A stretch of DNA of 64,000 bases, taken from assembly GCA_028284905.1 (NCBI GenBank), contig JANQQU010000063.1, positions 1-64,000 of the forward strand. Direction: 5' to 3'. The DNA comes from Calditrichia bacterium (GTDB taxonomy: Bacteria; Calditrichota; Calditrichia; RBG-13-44-9; J075). The position numbers were made by a program, and so were the translations under genes. The notes below the pieces were generated by a model, which did not search any database, was not told the DNA's origin, and saw only the letters and a list, made by a program, of their open reading frames with translations. Every line of letters starts with the position of its first letter. The stretch's first letter is position 1. Shown here one piece after another: positions 26,462-35,226 of the stretch.

Positions 26462-27280
26462 CTACATCATTTCGCTTTCAATTCGTTCAATCGCCTGCAT
26501 CACTGTTTCCCAGTCCGTTTCCGTCTGGATGTTTAAAGTTTCATCGTTAACTTGCTGCTCTCGAAATTTATGCTCATTCTGCAAAGCGTCTGTGTCTATT
26601 TGAATATCCGGGTTATTCCAATCCTTGGCAACTGCGGCGACCCGCTCTCCCATTGCTGATATAAAACGGTCGTGGAAACTTTTTACTTCCTGTAAATATT
26701 GCTCCCGGGAAAGGGTAAATCGCCATTTTTCGGTAGACCAGGCGGGGATTTCATGAATCTTTTTCTCGGAGTTATTCCATTCCAGGGTAATTGTGCGATT
26801 GTCCGACCAAATCTGGATGTTCGCTGCGGGGGAAAGATAGCCGGTATCCAGGTAGCGCTCCTCTGTCCATATCGTCGCATTATAGAATGTATCCCAAACC
26901 GCTTCATCGTCTGTTTCTTTATCGACGTAGCGGGATAACCATTCGTCACAGACGTTATGCCAGGGATTTTCCGGGTCCATTTCCTGCTTTATGTATTTCA
27001 ACAAAAAATCCGGCACTGGCTCCAGCGTGTACGGTAAAATGGAAAGAATGTCTTCATATAAGCGGGCAACATAATAATCGACATAGGGGGTAATTTCACT
27101 TTCATCTGCTTTTTCTGCCAGGTATTGCACGCAGGCATCGGAATAGCGAAAGAGCTCATGGGCACCGGCCTTGATGTGGTAGGTCCCTGCAGATAGGCCA
27201 AACCAACTGAGCGATTGCAGCGGCGGCTCTCCCCAGGGCTCAATTTCTTCAATGGAATCCAGGGTAAAATTGAATAACAT
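26462..27280 (-). CDS. DUF5984-like protein
   Basis: A 272-residue cytoplasmic acidic protein. The start (LFNFTLDSIEEIEPWGE, then LSWFGLSAGTYHIKAG and HELFRYSD) fits the DUF5984 family, whose function is unknown. The middle has a helical segment (YYVARLYEDILSILPYTLEP) and a beta-rich part (IQIWSDNRTITLEWNN). The C-terminus has an additional helical tail. It is monocistronic and convergent with msrP; the 27281-27426 gap upstream shows nothing obvious. Confidence 0.6.
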   Translation of the reverse strand: MLFNFTLDSIEEIEPWGEPPLQSLSWFGLSAGTYHIKAGAHELFRYSDACVQYLAEKADESEITPYVDYYVARLYEDILSILPYTLEPVPDFLLKYIKQEMDPENPWHNVCDEWLSRYVDKETDDEAVWDTFYNATIWTEERYLDTGYLSPAANIQIWSDNRTITLEWNNSEKKIHEIPAWSTEKWRFTLSREQYLQEVKSFHDRFISAMGERVAAVAKDWNNPDIQIDTDALQNEHKFREQQVNDETLNIQTETDWETVMQAIERIESEMM

Positions 27281-27426
27281 AGCGGGATCCTGATTTTGAT
27301 GTGAAGAAATGTAAGAAAGTTTCGGGAATATAACAATGGCAGTATTTTCCGGGACGTTGGCAATTTTTCACTTTTAATTTATAGTGAAATTGTGTAACAT
27401 TCTAGTAGCATAAACAACTGTATTTT

Positions 27427-27537
27427 CTCAAGCAATGCCGGAAAACCGGCATGAGACAGATACAGGGAGGTCTGGAGGAGAATCGGTAATCCCGGGAGTG
27501 GGATTATTTGGGTGGCTATTTAATATACGGCAACCCG
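27427..27537 (+). ncRNA. Structured leader upstream of the YfiR-kinase cassette
   Basis: Three fold-backs in a row: TGCCGG-AAAA-CCGGCA (27436-27451) with an outer CTCA/TGAG pair; TAATCCC and GGGATTA (27487-27506) around a six-base loop; and a looser GGGT...ACCC arch up to about 27537. The last precedes the ribosome-binding site by a few bases. It could be a regulatory leader of the cassette. It lacks the conserved GEMM (c-di-GMP-I) core, so no known riboswitch class is claimed. Confidence 0.4.
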
Positions 27538-27561
27538 GTTGTTTAATGCGAGGAGGGAGGT

Positions 27562-28152
27562 TTGCAGACGAATATCATGAGTCTCAGAAAGTGGTCTTTA
27601 ATTCTATGTCTCTGCAGCATCTTTGTGGTTCAGGAGGGGCTGGCCCGGGATGTATCATCCACTGCGTTGAGTGCAGAAATTCTGCTGAAGCTGGTTGCAC
27701 TGAACGATAGTCTGGATTTAGCCGGCGTCGATACGGTACGCATTGCTGTCCTCTACGATCCCTCCGATAATACCTCTTTTCGGCAGGCTGTCATTTACGA
27801 TTCAATATTGTCTCAATTTCCTTTACCACCTTTTAGTGGCCGGCCGCTGACAATTTTACGACAATCAAACCGAAATCTCGCTGCCCTGTCCCGGGGAAAG
27901 ATTCATGCTATAATTGTTATTCCGGGAAGGGATAATCGCCTGAGTGGCCTGCGGGAAGTATGCAACAAAGAACATATTCTTTCCATGACAACAGATTCGA
28001 CTTTGGTTTCTCAAGGAATTTCCGCCGGGGTAGAAATTAATGCCGAAGGGAAACCGGAGATCTGGTTTAACATAAAATCTTTGAAAGACGAATCGGCTAA
28101 ATACAGTATGGATGTACTAAGATTGGCGAAACATTTAATCTTTGGCAACTAG
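27562..28152 (+). CDS. YfiR-like (DUF4154) periplasmic protein
   Basis: A 196-residue exported protein: an N-terminal signal helix (LILCLCSIFVVQEGLA) then an alpha/beta YfiR/DUF4154-type domain. The typical signs are the strand-helix core (IHAIIVIPG, EHILSMTTDSTLVSQGISAGVEI) and the C-terminal GKPEIWFNIKSLKDESAKYS region leading to the final helix MDVLRLAKHLI. In Pseudomonas YfiR is a periplasmic inhibitor of the diguanylate cyclase YfiN. The start is a TTG five bases after AGGAGG; an ATG at 27577 is the alternative but badly spaced. Nine bases separate it from the first hybrid kinase. Confidence 0.7.
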   Translation: MQTNIMSLRKWSLILCLCSIFVVQEGLARDVSSTALSAEILLKLVALNDSLDLAGVDTVRIAVLYDPSDNTSFRQAVIYDSILSQFPLPPFSGRPLTILRQSNRNLAALSRGKIHAIIVIPGRDNRLSGLREVCNKEHILSMTTDSTLVSQGISAGVEINAEGKPEIWFNIKSLKDESAKYSMDVLRLAKHLIFGN

Positions 28153-28161
28153 GGCGTGCAG

Positions 28162-31059
28162 ATGAAAAAAGTTGTTAATCGCACATCAATTTCGCTAAAG
28201 ATCTGGACGTTGGCAATTCTGGTATTTACCCTGGTTGCTGCTTTCCAGTACTACGGTTTTTTTAGTACGAAAAACCAGTACCGGGATGAGCTGCGCCATA
28301 AATCCCAGGATGCGGTTCGCCAGGTTTCCCGTAATTTGCAGGCAAGTATTTGGCTCCATCAAATTGATCAGGCGATCGCCATGCTCGATGAATTGGAGAA
28401 GACGCCTGACGTTTCCTTCCTAACTTTGCAAGATTCCAGCCTGAAAGAGTTATATGGATTTCGTTCCCAGGCCTATGATTCCCTGATAAATGTATTCATC
28501 AACGAAACAGAAACGATTCGGGATACCGATGAATTTTTTCTGGTGAAGGAACCGGTGGCCTTTAACGATGTCGTGCTCGGTCATTTACTGGTTGGTTTTA
28601 ACCATCGCTGGCTGAATGAACGCATTGCCGCCCGGGAACGGGAGCTGATGATCGTAACCGCGGCATTCGGCGCTTTACTGATGCTGTTGACGCTTATTTT
28701 TTCCTACTATATCGCCAAGCCTCAGAAGGTGGCTGCCCGAACTTTGCAGGAATACCAGCCAACTGCAGAATGGCACGGGTTGCCGCTGCTGCCGCGGGGA
28801 AATGGAGAAACTGCCCGGCTGATTAAAGCCTTTAACTATGTCGCGGATGAGATGAATTCGCAGTTGCGGGAAAACAACCGTCATCAGCAATTTCTGGAAT
28901 CGTTTTTCACACTAAGCCCAATTGCTATCCTGATCACCGATACTGCGGGGAAGATACTACGGGTAAATAAATCTGCTGTGGAGTTGTTCGAAACCGGGGA
29001 AAGCGAACTGCTCCGAAAATCCCTTGAGGAGCTGCTCGGCGCCAGTGATTACTACTCTCTGAAGCAACACTTTGACAATTCCAATCGCAGTCTGCTTGGT
29101 TATGTAACCGTGGTAATGGCCCCGGATCAAACCCGTAAGGTGCTGGAAATGAATATTGCCATGGTGGAGAATAATCTCGAAGACCGCCTGGAGTATATGA
29201 TTACGATTATCGACGTTACGGAGAAGATCGATACCCAATACGAAATTCTGGAAAGCCAGAAAAACCTCAGCAAATCTCACTTTGATCTGCAGGAAAAAAC
29301 CGACGCTCTGGAAGCGGCCAGTCAGAAGAATCAGGAATATGCGGAAAAACTAAAGAAGTTATTGCAGGTCTATTATCAGACGATCGATTGCAATACCGTG
29401 CCGGAAATCCTCGATTTACTGATTACCAACGGCTCCGAGTTGATAAACGCCAGGTATTGTGCGGTATTTCTCTGGGATTATGATAAATCCTTCCTGAAGC
29501 CAGTCCGGGCGCTTCCGGAAGCGCATCTGGAAAAGCTTGACGCGATTGATGGGGAAGCAGGCATCGTCTGGCAAACCTATGAAAGCAACCAGGCCTATTT
29601 TTTGAACAAAATGCAAAATGGCGATTTGCAGGAACTGGGATTTGCGGAAGATGATGAATTTTGCCTGGTCTCCGTGCCGATCAGTGATCAGGATTTTCGC
29701 TATGGCGTTGTGGTGTATTTGCAGGATACTGAGCAATTGTTTACCAATGAAGACGTTCATTTGATTACGACGCTGACCCATCAGGCAGCAATCATGATCG
29801 AGAAAATCAACCTGTTGCAGGCGTACCAGGGGAATTATCGCCATCCCTCCCAAACGGATATTTTACTGCCGCGCCCTCCGGCCCAGTATTTGCAAAATCA
29901 GAAAATGGAAAGCATGGGGACAATTATTGGCGGTGTTGCCCATGAATTTAATAATATTTTGGGAATTATTCAGCCAAACCTGGATCTCTTAAAACGGGAA
30001 GCCGGTGGAAATGCAGCAATTGAACGTCGTATTGGCAGCATCCGCGAAGCAGTGGACCGTGCTGCCGGCTTAACGCGCCGCCTGATGCTTTTTTCCCGGA
30101 ACCAGCAGTTGAACCGCGCCCCGGTTTCCCTGAATAAATTGGTGGAACAATTGGCTGAAGCTTTTCGGAAACCGCTGGGGAAATCCTACGAATTGAAAAC
30201 CGAGTTAGATGGTAATTTGCCGGACGTATATATCGACCGAAATCGCATTACCCAGGTATTGATGAACCTGGTGGTAAATGCCCGCGATGCCATGCCGGAA
30301 GGCGGTGAAATTACCATTCGAACTTCAATTCAAAAATTTGTGCCGAACGAAACACCAACGAACGGAAAAAAAGAGTATGTTCAGTTGACAGTTGCCGATA
30401 ATGGCCCGGGCATCGCCGATGAGCAGCTGTTTCGAATATTCGATCCATTCTTTACCACCCGGGAAGTTGGTAAAGGTGTCGGATTAGGGCTTTCAGAGGT
30501 ATATGGTATAATCAAAAGTCACGGTGGCAGTATACGGGTAGATACGGCATTGCAACAGGGTACTACATTCCACATATATTTAGCGCCTTTTCAGGAAGCG
30601 GATATAAACAGGAAAACGGGCGGCGCTATTGTCCCACCTACCGGCAAAAAAGACTCCGGCCGAATTTTAGTAGTAGACGACGAAGCGATGCAGCGCGCAT
30701 CCCTGAAATCCTCCCTGGAATATCTCGGCTATGTAGTCGTCGTCGCAGAAGGCGGAAAAGATGCGCTTGCTATCCTAAAAGATGATAACGACTTTGATAT
30801 TGCCATTGTAGATTATAATATGCCTGAGATGGACGGGGTAGAAACGATTCGAAATTTGCGAAAAATGGATGACCGTGTTAATGTTATATTAACCAGCGGC
30901 ACTGCCCAGCGCGAGTTATTACGGCAACAGCATTCCGATATTCAGGGATTTCTGTCCAAACCATATCATTTGGAAACTCTGGAAGCGCTGTTGAATAAAA
31001 TAACCAATGGCGCGGGCAGCAGGGAAGAACAACAAGTGAGTAATACAGATAAACAATGA
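28162..31059 (+). CDS. Hybrid sensor histidine kinase 1 (CHASE8-like sensor)
   Basis: A 965-residue membrane kinase. Two transmembrane helices (about 13-33 and 162-186) enclose a periplasmic domain whose pattern (SRNLQASIWLHQIDQAIAML and VLGHLLVGFNHRWLN) recalls CHASE8, the YfiR-responsive sensor of YfiN. After a HAMP-like linker come PAS (250-355), a coiled coil, GAF (about 410-550), HisKA with His594 in GGVAHEFNNILG, HATPase (FDPFFTTRE, GKGVGLGLS) and a receiver (VVDDE, Asp884 in IVDYNMPEMDG, Lys in LSKPY). It has no output domain. A GTG at 28156 is an alternative start. Its stop overlaps the next gene by four bases (ATGA). Confidence 0.88.
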   Translation: MKKVVNRTSISLKIWTLAILVFTLVAAFQYYGFFSTKNQYRDELRHKSQDAVRQVSRNLQASIWLHQIDQAIAMLDELEKTPDVSFLTLQDSSLKELYGFRSQAYDSLINVFINETETIRDTDEFFLVKEPVAFNDVVLGHLLVGFNHRWLNERIAARERELMIVTAAFGALLMLLTLIFSYYIAKPQKVAARTLQEYQPTAEWHGLPLLPRGNGETARLIKAFNYVADEMNSQLRENNRHQQFLESFFTLSPIAILITDTAGKILRVNKSAVELFETGESELLRKSLEELLGASDYYSLKQHFDNSNRSLLGYVTVVMAPDQTRKVLEMNIAMVENNLEDRLEYMITIIDVTEKIDTQYEILESQKNLSKSHFDLQEKTDALEAASQKNQEYAEKLKKLLQVYYQTIDCNTVPEILDLLITNGSELINARYCAVFLWDYDKSFLKPVRALPEAHLEKLDAIDGEAGIVWQTYESNQAYFLNKMQNGDLQELGFAEDDEFCLVSVPISDQDFRYGVVVYLQDTEQLFTNEDVHLITTLTHQAAIMIEKINLLQAYQGNYRHPSQTDILLPRPPAQYLQNQKMESMGTIIGGVAHEFNNILGIIQPNLDLLKREAGGNAAIERRIGSIREAVDRAAGLTRRLMLFSRNQQLNRAPVSLNKLVEQLAEAFRKPLGKSYELKTELDGNLPDVYIDRNRITQVLMNLVVNARDAMPEGGEITIRTSIQKFVPNETPTNGKKEYVQLTVADNGPGIADEQLFRIFDPFFTTREVGKGVGLGLSEVYGIIKSHGGSIRVDTALQQGTTFHIYLAPFQEADINRKTGGAIVPPTGKKDSGRILVVDDEAMQRASLKSSLEYLGYVVVVAEGGKDALAILKDDNDFDIAIVDYNMPEMDGVETIRNLRKMDDRVNVILTSGTAQRELLRQQHSDIQGFLSKPYHLETLEALLNKITNGAGSREEQQVSNTDKQ

Positions 31060-33872
31060 AGCGACTAATTGATACATTTTCTTTACGGGGGCGAATTTGG
31101 TTAATGGCAATAGGCATTTGGATGATTGTTGCCATCATCTCTTTAGTGGATTTCTTTGCCCATAAAAATACCCTGGAAAATTTATTTTGGCATAAAGCCA
31201 ATACAGTGATACAAACAGTTGCCGTTAACCTGGAAAGCGGCGAGTGGCAGGACGGCTTTTTGCAACAGGCACTGGCCGCCGGGGAAAATGCGCCGGACGT
31301 AGCGTTTTTATACGTGGAGGATTCCACCGCAGCGGCTGTCTATAAATTGCATACGGAAAAATTTGCAGGGCAGCTGCAAACCTTCCTGCAAAATAATGAT
31401 ATGCAACAACGCAGTGAGAACTTGCTGCTCATTAAACATCCGCTGTTTTTTAACGAAGTGCCCGGCGGGACGGTCATCGCAGGGTTTAACACCCAGTGGA
31501 TTAACGCCCGGCAGACTGAGCGCATCAACCTTACCTTAATGATCGTCGGTGGATTTTCTCTCTTCCTCTTTATTTTTACCTTTCTAATGGCCAGATATGT
31601 TACCGAACCGATCAGCTGGGCAACCAAGAAAATTCATCGTTATCGCGAGGGTAAAGGCAAATCCTATGTTCGCCTGGCGGATGGCGGCAATGGCGATATC
31701 TTTGAATTAGGCCGCGCTTTTAACCATCTGGCGGATAATATCGATGAGCAGATGGAAAGCGCTACGCAATATCAAAACTACCTGGAAGCGTTCTTCTCCT
31801 TAAGCCCGACACCCTTGCTGATTACTGACACTGTCGGGAATATCGAAAAGGCAAATCATAACGCCTCAATGCTTTTTGAAATTGAACCGGAACGTTTGCT
31901 GAATAGCAATCTGCAGGCACTAATCGGCCCGGGCAATTTTAACGTTATTAAGAATCAGATCAATGAATCCGGCTCGGATATTAAAGGATATGTCGGGGTG
32001 CTGCCTTCCAGCAGCGGCGATCAAAAGATTGTTGAGATCAACCTGTCCCTGTTGTATAACAGCCAGCGAGTGCTGCAGAATTATATCATTTCGATCGTCA
32101 ACATCACCGACAATATTCAAACTCAACATGAAATTCTTGCCAGCCAAATAAATCGCGCCAAACTGGACCGGGAAATACAGGAGACCTTCCTGAAAACCCG
32201 TGAGGAAAATAAACGCCTCAATACCATTATTCAGTTAAACCAGGAAACAATCGAGCAGGATTCCGCCGGTAAGATTCTCGACATGCTGGTTTCCCACGGC
32301 AAGGATTTAATCGATGCCCGGGAATGCATTGTGTTTATTTGGGAGAAAAACCAGCGGGCATTAATTCCGGCAAAAACTTCCCCATCGACAAAGCTGAAAC
32401 AGCTGAAAACGATCCAGAGCAGCGATGGACTGATTTGGCGGACATTCCGGGAAAACCAACCGTTTATCTGGAAGAACTCTGCACTGGAAGCGCTGGATTA
32501 TGAGGAGCTCGGTCTGGACAAGACCGGAAAATATGATTTGTATACTGCACCGATTGGCGTGGAAGAATTCCAGTATGGGGTTATCGTCTACATCCAGCAT
32601 GCACCGAAGGCTTTTTCCGTCGATGATCTACAAATTATTGCCCGCTTCGCCCGTCAGGCGGGCATGGCGCTGAACAAGTTCTTCCTCTCCCAAAAAATGA
32701 AGGATCGCAACGATTCGTTGCGCCGCCTGAACGGAGAGCTGCATAAAACCCGGCAGAAAGCGATTAAGCTGGAAAAAATGGCCAATCTTGGCCGCCTGAT
32801 CGGTGGCGTCGCCCATGATTTCAATAACATCATTGGCATCATCAAACCAAATGTCGATTTGCTGAAAATGGGCACGGCAAACTATCCGGACTTGCAAAAA
32901 CGCATTCTGATAATCAAGGATGCTGTCGATAACGCTACCGGCCTTATCCGTCAGCTGTTTATGGCTTCCCGGAATCAGCAGGAAGAGCGAATATCCGTCC
33001 AGCCGAGTGAATTTATTGAGCAGGTGCTGGAAATGTTCCGCCGCCTGATGGGCAAGAAGATTACCGTAGAAACCGAACTGGGAGAAAATATTCCCCGGAT
33101 TATCGCCGATCCGGTACAGCTGCAGCAGGTCTTGATGAATTTGGCGATCAACGCTCGCGATGCTATCGCCAAAAGCGGTACGATTACCTTTATCACGTCC
33201 CTGGAAAACTACGCCCCGGCCGATAGCGAGGCACCGCCGAAACCTTATGTGCGCATCAGCGTGAAGGATACCGGCGGGGGAATTTCCCGGCAAAATATGC
33301 GCCGCATCTTCGAACCGTTCTTTACCACTAAGGAAACCGGGAAAGGTACTGGCCTGGGGCTTTCCATCGTTATGGATATCGTAAAAAGTCACAATGGCTT
33401 CATCGATATAGATACCAAGCTGGGACGAGGCACTACATTCCATATTTATATTCCCCCGGCACCAATGCCGAAAAAGAAATCGAAACCGGGTGCTACCGTG
33501 CTGGTCGTGGATGATGAAGCGCTTTTCCGGGAATCTCTGCAGGACTCTCTGAAGTCTCTGGGCTACAATGTTTACCAGGCTGCGGACGGAGAAGCGGCAC
33601 TGCGCCGGGTAAAAGAGAAAAAGAAGATCGACCTGGCAATTGTAGACTTAACAATGCCGCAATTAAATGGGATTGCCACGATTCGCTCGATTCAGGAAAT
33701 AGCCCCGGATATGCGTATTCTCCTTTCCAGTGGATATAATGACAAGGAGAACCTGATACACGAACATGTAAATATCCATGGATTTCTGCCAAAACCATAT
33801 AACCTGGAAGAGCTGGAAGATATTGTCAAACAAGCGCTGAGTGCGAAACAATCTGAGCCTTCTTCTTCATAG
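31056..33872 (+). CDS. Hybrid sensor histidine kinase 2, paralogue of kinase 1
   Basis: A 938-residue kinase colinear with the preceding one: transmembrane helices (about 12-35 and 158-180), CHASE8-like periplasmic domain (VNLESGEWQDGFLQQAL, GGTVIAGFNTQWIN), HAMP, PAS with a SPTPLLITDTVGNI start, coiled coil and GAF. Then follow HisKA with His587 in GGVAHDFNNIIG, HATPase (FEPFFTTKETGKGTGLGLS) and a C-terminal receiver (VVDDE, Asp in IVDLTMPQLNG, Lys in LPKPYNL). PAS, kinase and receiver motifs match kinase 1 nearly step for step, so the pair arose by tandem duplication. The ATG lies inside the ATGA overlap. No output domain or separate regulator follows. Confidence 0.88.
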   Translation: MKRLIDTFSLRGRIWLMAIGIWMIVAIISLVDFFAHKNTLENLFWHKANTVIQTVAVNLESGEWQDGFLQQALAAGENAPDVAFLYVEDSTAAAVYKLHTEKFAGQLQTFLQNNDMQQRSENLLLIKHPLFFNEVPGGTVIAGFNTQWINARQTERINLTLMIVGGFSLFLFIFTFLMARYVTEPISWATKKIHRYREGKGKSYVRLADGGNGDIFELGRAFNHLADNIDEQMESATQYQNYLEAFFSLSPTPLLITDTVGNIEKANHNASMLFEIEPERLLNSNLQALIGPGNFNVIKNQINESGSDIKGYVGVLPSSSGDQKIVEINLSLLYNSQRVLQNYIISIVNITDNIQTQHEILASQINRAKLDREIQETFLKTREENKRLNTIIQLNQETIEQDSAGKILDMLVSHGKDLIDARECIVFIWEKNQRALIPAKTSPSTKLKQLKTIQSSDGLIWRTFRENQPFIWKNSALEALDYEELGLDKTGKYDLYTAPIGVEEFQYGVIVYIQHAPKAFSVDDLQIIARFARQAGMALNKFFLSQKMKDRNDSLRRLNGELHKTRQKAIKLEKMANLGRLIGGVAHDFNNIIGIIKPNVDLLKMGTANYPDLQKRILIIKDAVDNATGLIRQLFMASRNQQEERISVQPSEFIEQVLEMFRRLMGKKITVETELGENIPRIIADPVQLQQVLMNLAINARDAIAKSGTITFITSLENYAPADSEAPPKPYVRISVKDTGGGISRQNMRRIFEPFFTTKETGKGTGLGLSIVMDIVKSHNGFIDIDTKLGRGTTFHIYIPPAPMPKKKSKPGATVLVVDDEALFRESLQDSLKSLGYNVYQAADGEAALRRVKEKKKIDLAIVDLTMPQLNGIATIRSIQEIAPDMRILLSSGYNDKENLIHEHVNIHGFLPKPYNLEELEDIVKQALSAKQSEPSSS

Positions 33873-34104
33873 CGAAGAAGGCGAATTAAGGAAGATATTC
33901 GCTTCGCGCTCCTTTGATTTATTGTAATATTGCCGCCCTGAAATACTACCCTCCGAGAAAATTATCTCCATTAGAAATCATTCTTTCACCGGAAAACAAA
34001 ACAAGCTTACAGCCTCGAAAGGGGCAAAATCAAGTTTATCAGTTTGATTTTTTGATCTAAATCATATAAATTCGAAAAGTACTTTATATTTTAGACGGAT
34101 ATGG

Positions 34105-34165
34105 CCGGATGGCGCAGTTGTTGTAATCGCCTGTTCCGGAAAGGTGGTTTGGGGATTACCTTTCC
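34105..34165 (+). ncRNA. Two overlapping stem-loops downstream of the kinase operon
   Basis: Stem 1: CCGGA-T-GGCG pairs with CGCC-TGT-TCCGG (34105-34139, 13-base loop). Stem 2: GGAAAGGT pairs with ACCTTTCC (34138-34165). They share the two G residues at 34138-34139, so they compete at their junction. They sit 230 bases after the kinase 2 stop and 370 before satD. They may be a terminator-like or regulatory RNA element; no known class is recognised. Confidence 0.45.
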
Positions 34166-34350
34166 AATAATGAGATTAAAATTAAACTTTATAAATAAGA
34201 CTCAACGCCTGCACTTTCATTTCTATTTATTTCCGTCCATATATAATATCTGCTATTTATCAGAAGTGATTTAGGGGAGAGGTTGCATCGTTCTTTGCAG
34301 CCGGTTTTAATTTATCAATGCGAATTACAAGTTGGATACGAAACAGAGGG

Positions 34351-34475
34351 AATGTCCAATATTCAACGCCCAATATCGAATGTCAAAGTAATCAACGATC
34401 GAAACATATCAGCTTTTAAATGTTTTACTTCGACATTGGAAATTCATTATTCAAAATTGGATATTGAATTGTTTT
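34351..34475. repeat. Imperfect palindromic intergenic repeat
   Basis: TCCAATATTCAACGCCCAAT and GAATGTCAAAGTA at the left face TACTTCGACATTGGAA and AAAATTGGATATTGAATTG at the right, an imperfect inverted repeat about 125 bases long. It lies in the 33873-34533 gap; outside this repeat and the stem-loops at 34105-34165 nothing else is recognised there. Confidence 0.6.
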
Positions 34476-34533
34476 AATCTTGAACTTGGCATTTGCATTA
34501 TTTGTATTAATCAACTATTAGCCGGGTATTCCA

Positions 34534-35226
34534 ATGAAGATGGACGATAAACTTTATGCAGTAATAATTGGGGATGTTGCCGGTTCCAAACGCCTGAGCA
34601 GCCGGAATCGTTACCAGACGCAATTATTTATGAAATCTGCCATTGTGCAGATCAACGAAGAATTTGCCGATCATATTGAAGCGCCTTTTACGATTACTAA
34701 GGGTGACGAATTTCAGGGATTGATTACCAATCTGGAAGTTGCCTTTAAGGTTGTAATGGCCCTGGAAAAATTGACCTTCCCGGTCAAGCTGCGCTTTGGC
34801 ATCGGTGTCGGTAACATCTACCGGATGGGCGGAATCCTACCGATCGAAATGGATGGACCTGCTTTCCACCGGGCCAACTACGCGCTCAACGATGCGAAAA
34901 AGAAAAAGCAGGACTATTTCCTGCACAGCAATGAAGAAACCCTCGATATTCTCGCCAACACTGTTTTCCATTTAATGACCGCAATTAAACTTCGCTGGAA
35001 CGAGCGTCACTATCGTTTGTTTTGGCGCTATAAAGATCTGGGGACGTATCGTCAGGTCGCGGAACTGGAGAATGTTACCCCACAGGCAATTTGTGAGGCG
35101 CTAAAAAATACCCGTGCCTTATATGTGAAGTCTGCAGAGGAAAACTTGCTGGAATATTTTCGCAAATTCCCTGTATGCACGGCTCATTTTTCCGAAGAAG
35201 CGCTGGAAGAAAACGAATTGAGCTGA
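34534..35226 (+). CDS. SatD-family protein
   Basis: A 230-residue cytoplasmic protein of the SatD family. The opening YAVIIGDVAGSKRL, the ITKGDEFQGLI segment and RFGIGVGNI have the look of a cyclase-like ferredoxin fold, followed by a helical C-terminal part that ends in a helix-turn-helix-like segment (TYRQVAELENVTPQAICEAL). SatD was named for secretion-and-acid-tolerance loci in streptococci; its chemistry is not known. The weak GGGTATTCC upstream leaves the start at 34534 or the ATG six bases later. The last 43 bases overlap the 3' end of the CPBP gene tail to tail. Confidence 0.75.
   Translation: MKMDDKLYAVIIGDVAGSKRLSSRNRYQTQLFMKSAIVQINEEFADHIEAPFTITKGDEFQGLITNLEVAFKVVMALEKLTFPVKLRFGIGVGNIYRMGGILPIEMDGPAFHRANYALNDAKKKKQDYFLHSNEETLDILANTVFHLMTAIKLRWNERHYRLFWRYKDLGTYRQVAELENVTPQAICEALKNTRALYVKSAEENLLEYFRKFPVCTAHFSEEALEENELS

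Noticed and set aside
27427-27537. c-di-GMP (GEMM) riboswitch ahead of the YfiR cassette
   Set aside because: The tetraloop hairpin and neighbouring stems looked promising, but the conserved GEMM-I core (CACAGGGCAAACC-like and GGUAGGUAGCGGGG-like parts) is absent.
32628-33443. Long antisense frame (271 codons) inside hybrid kinase 2
   Set aside because: It mirrors the HisKA-HATPase region of a convincing kinase on the plus strand; composition is that of an antisense shadow.
34100-34170. tRNA-like segment (GGATGGCGCAGTTG resembles a D-arm)
   Set aside because: No acceptor stem, anticodon arm or T-arm with GGTTCGA can be formed; the sequence is explained better as two stem-loops.
34283-34477. 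64-codon frame in the gap before satD
   Set aside because: Most of it is the imperfect palindromic repeat at 34351-34475.
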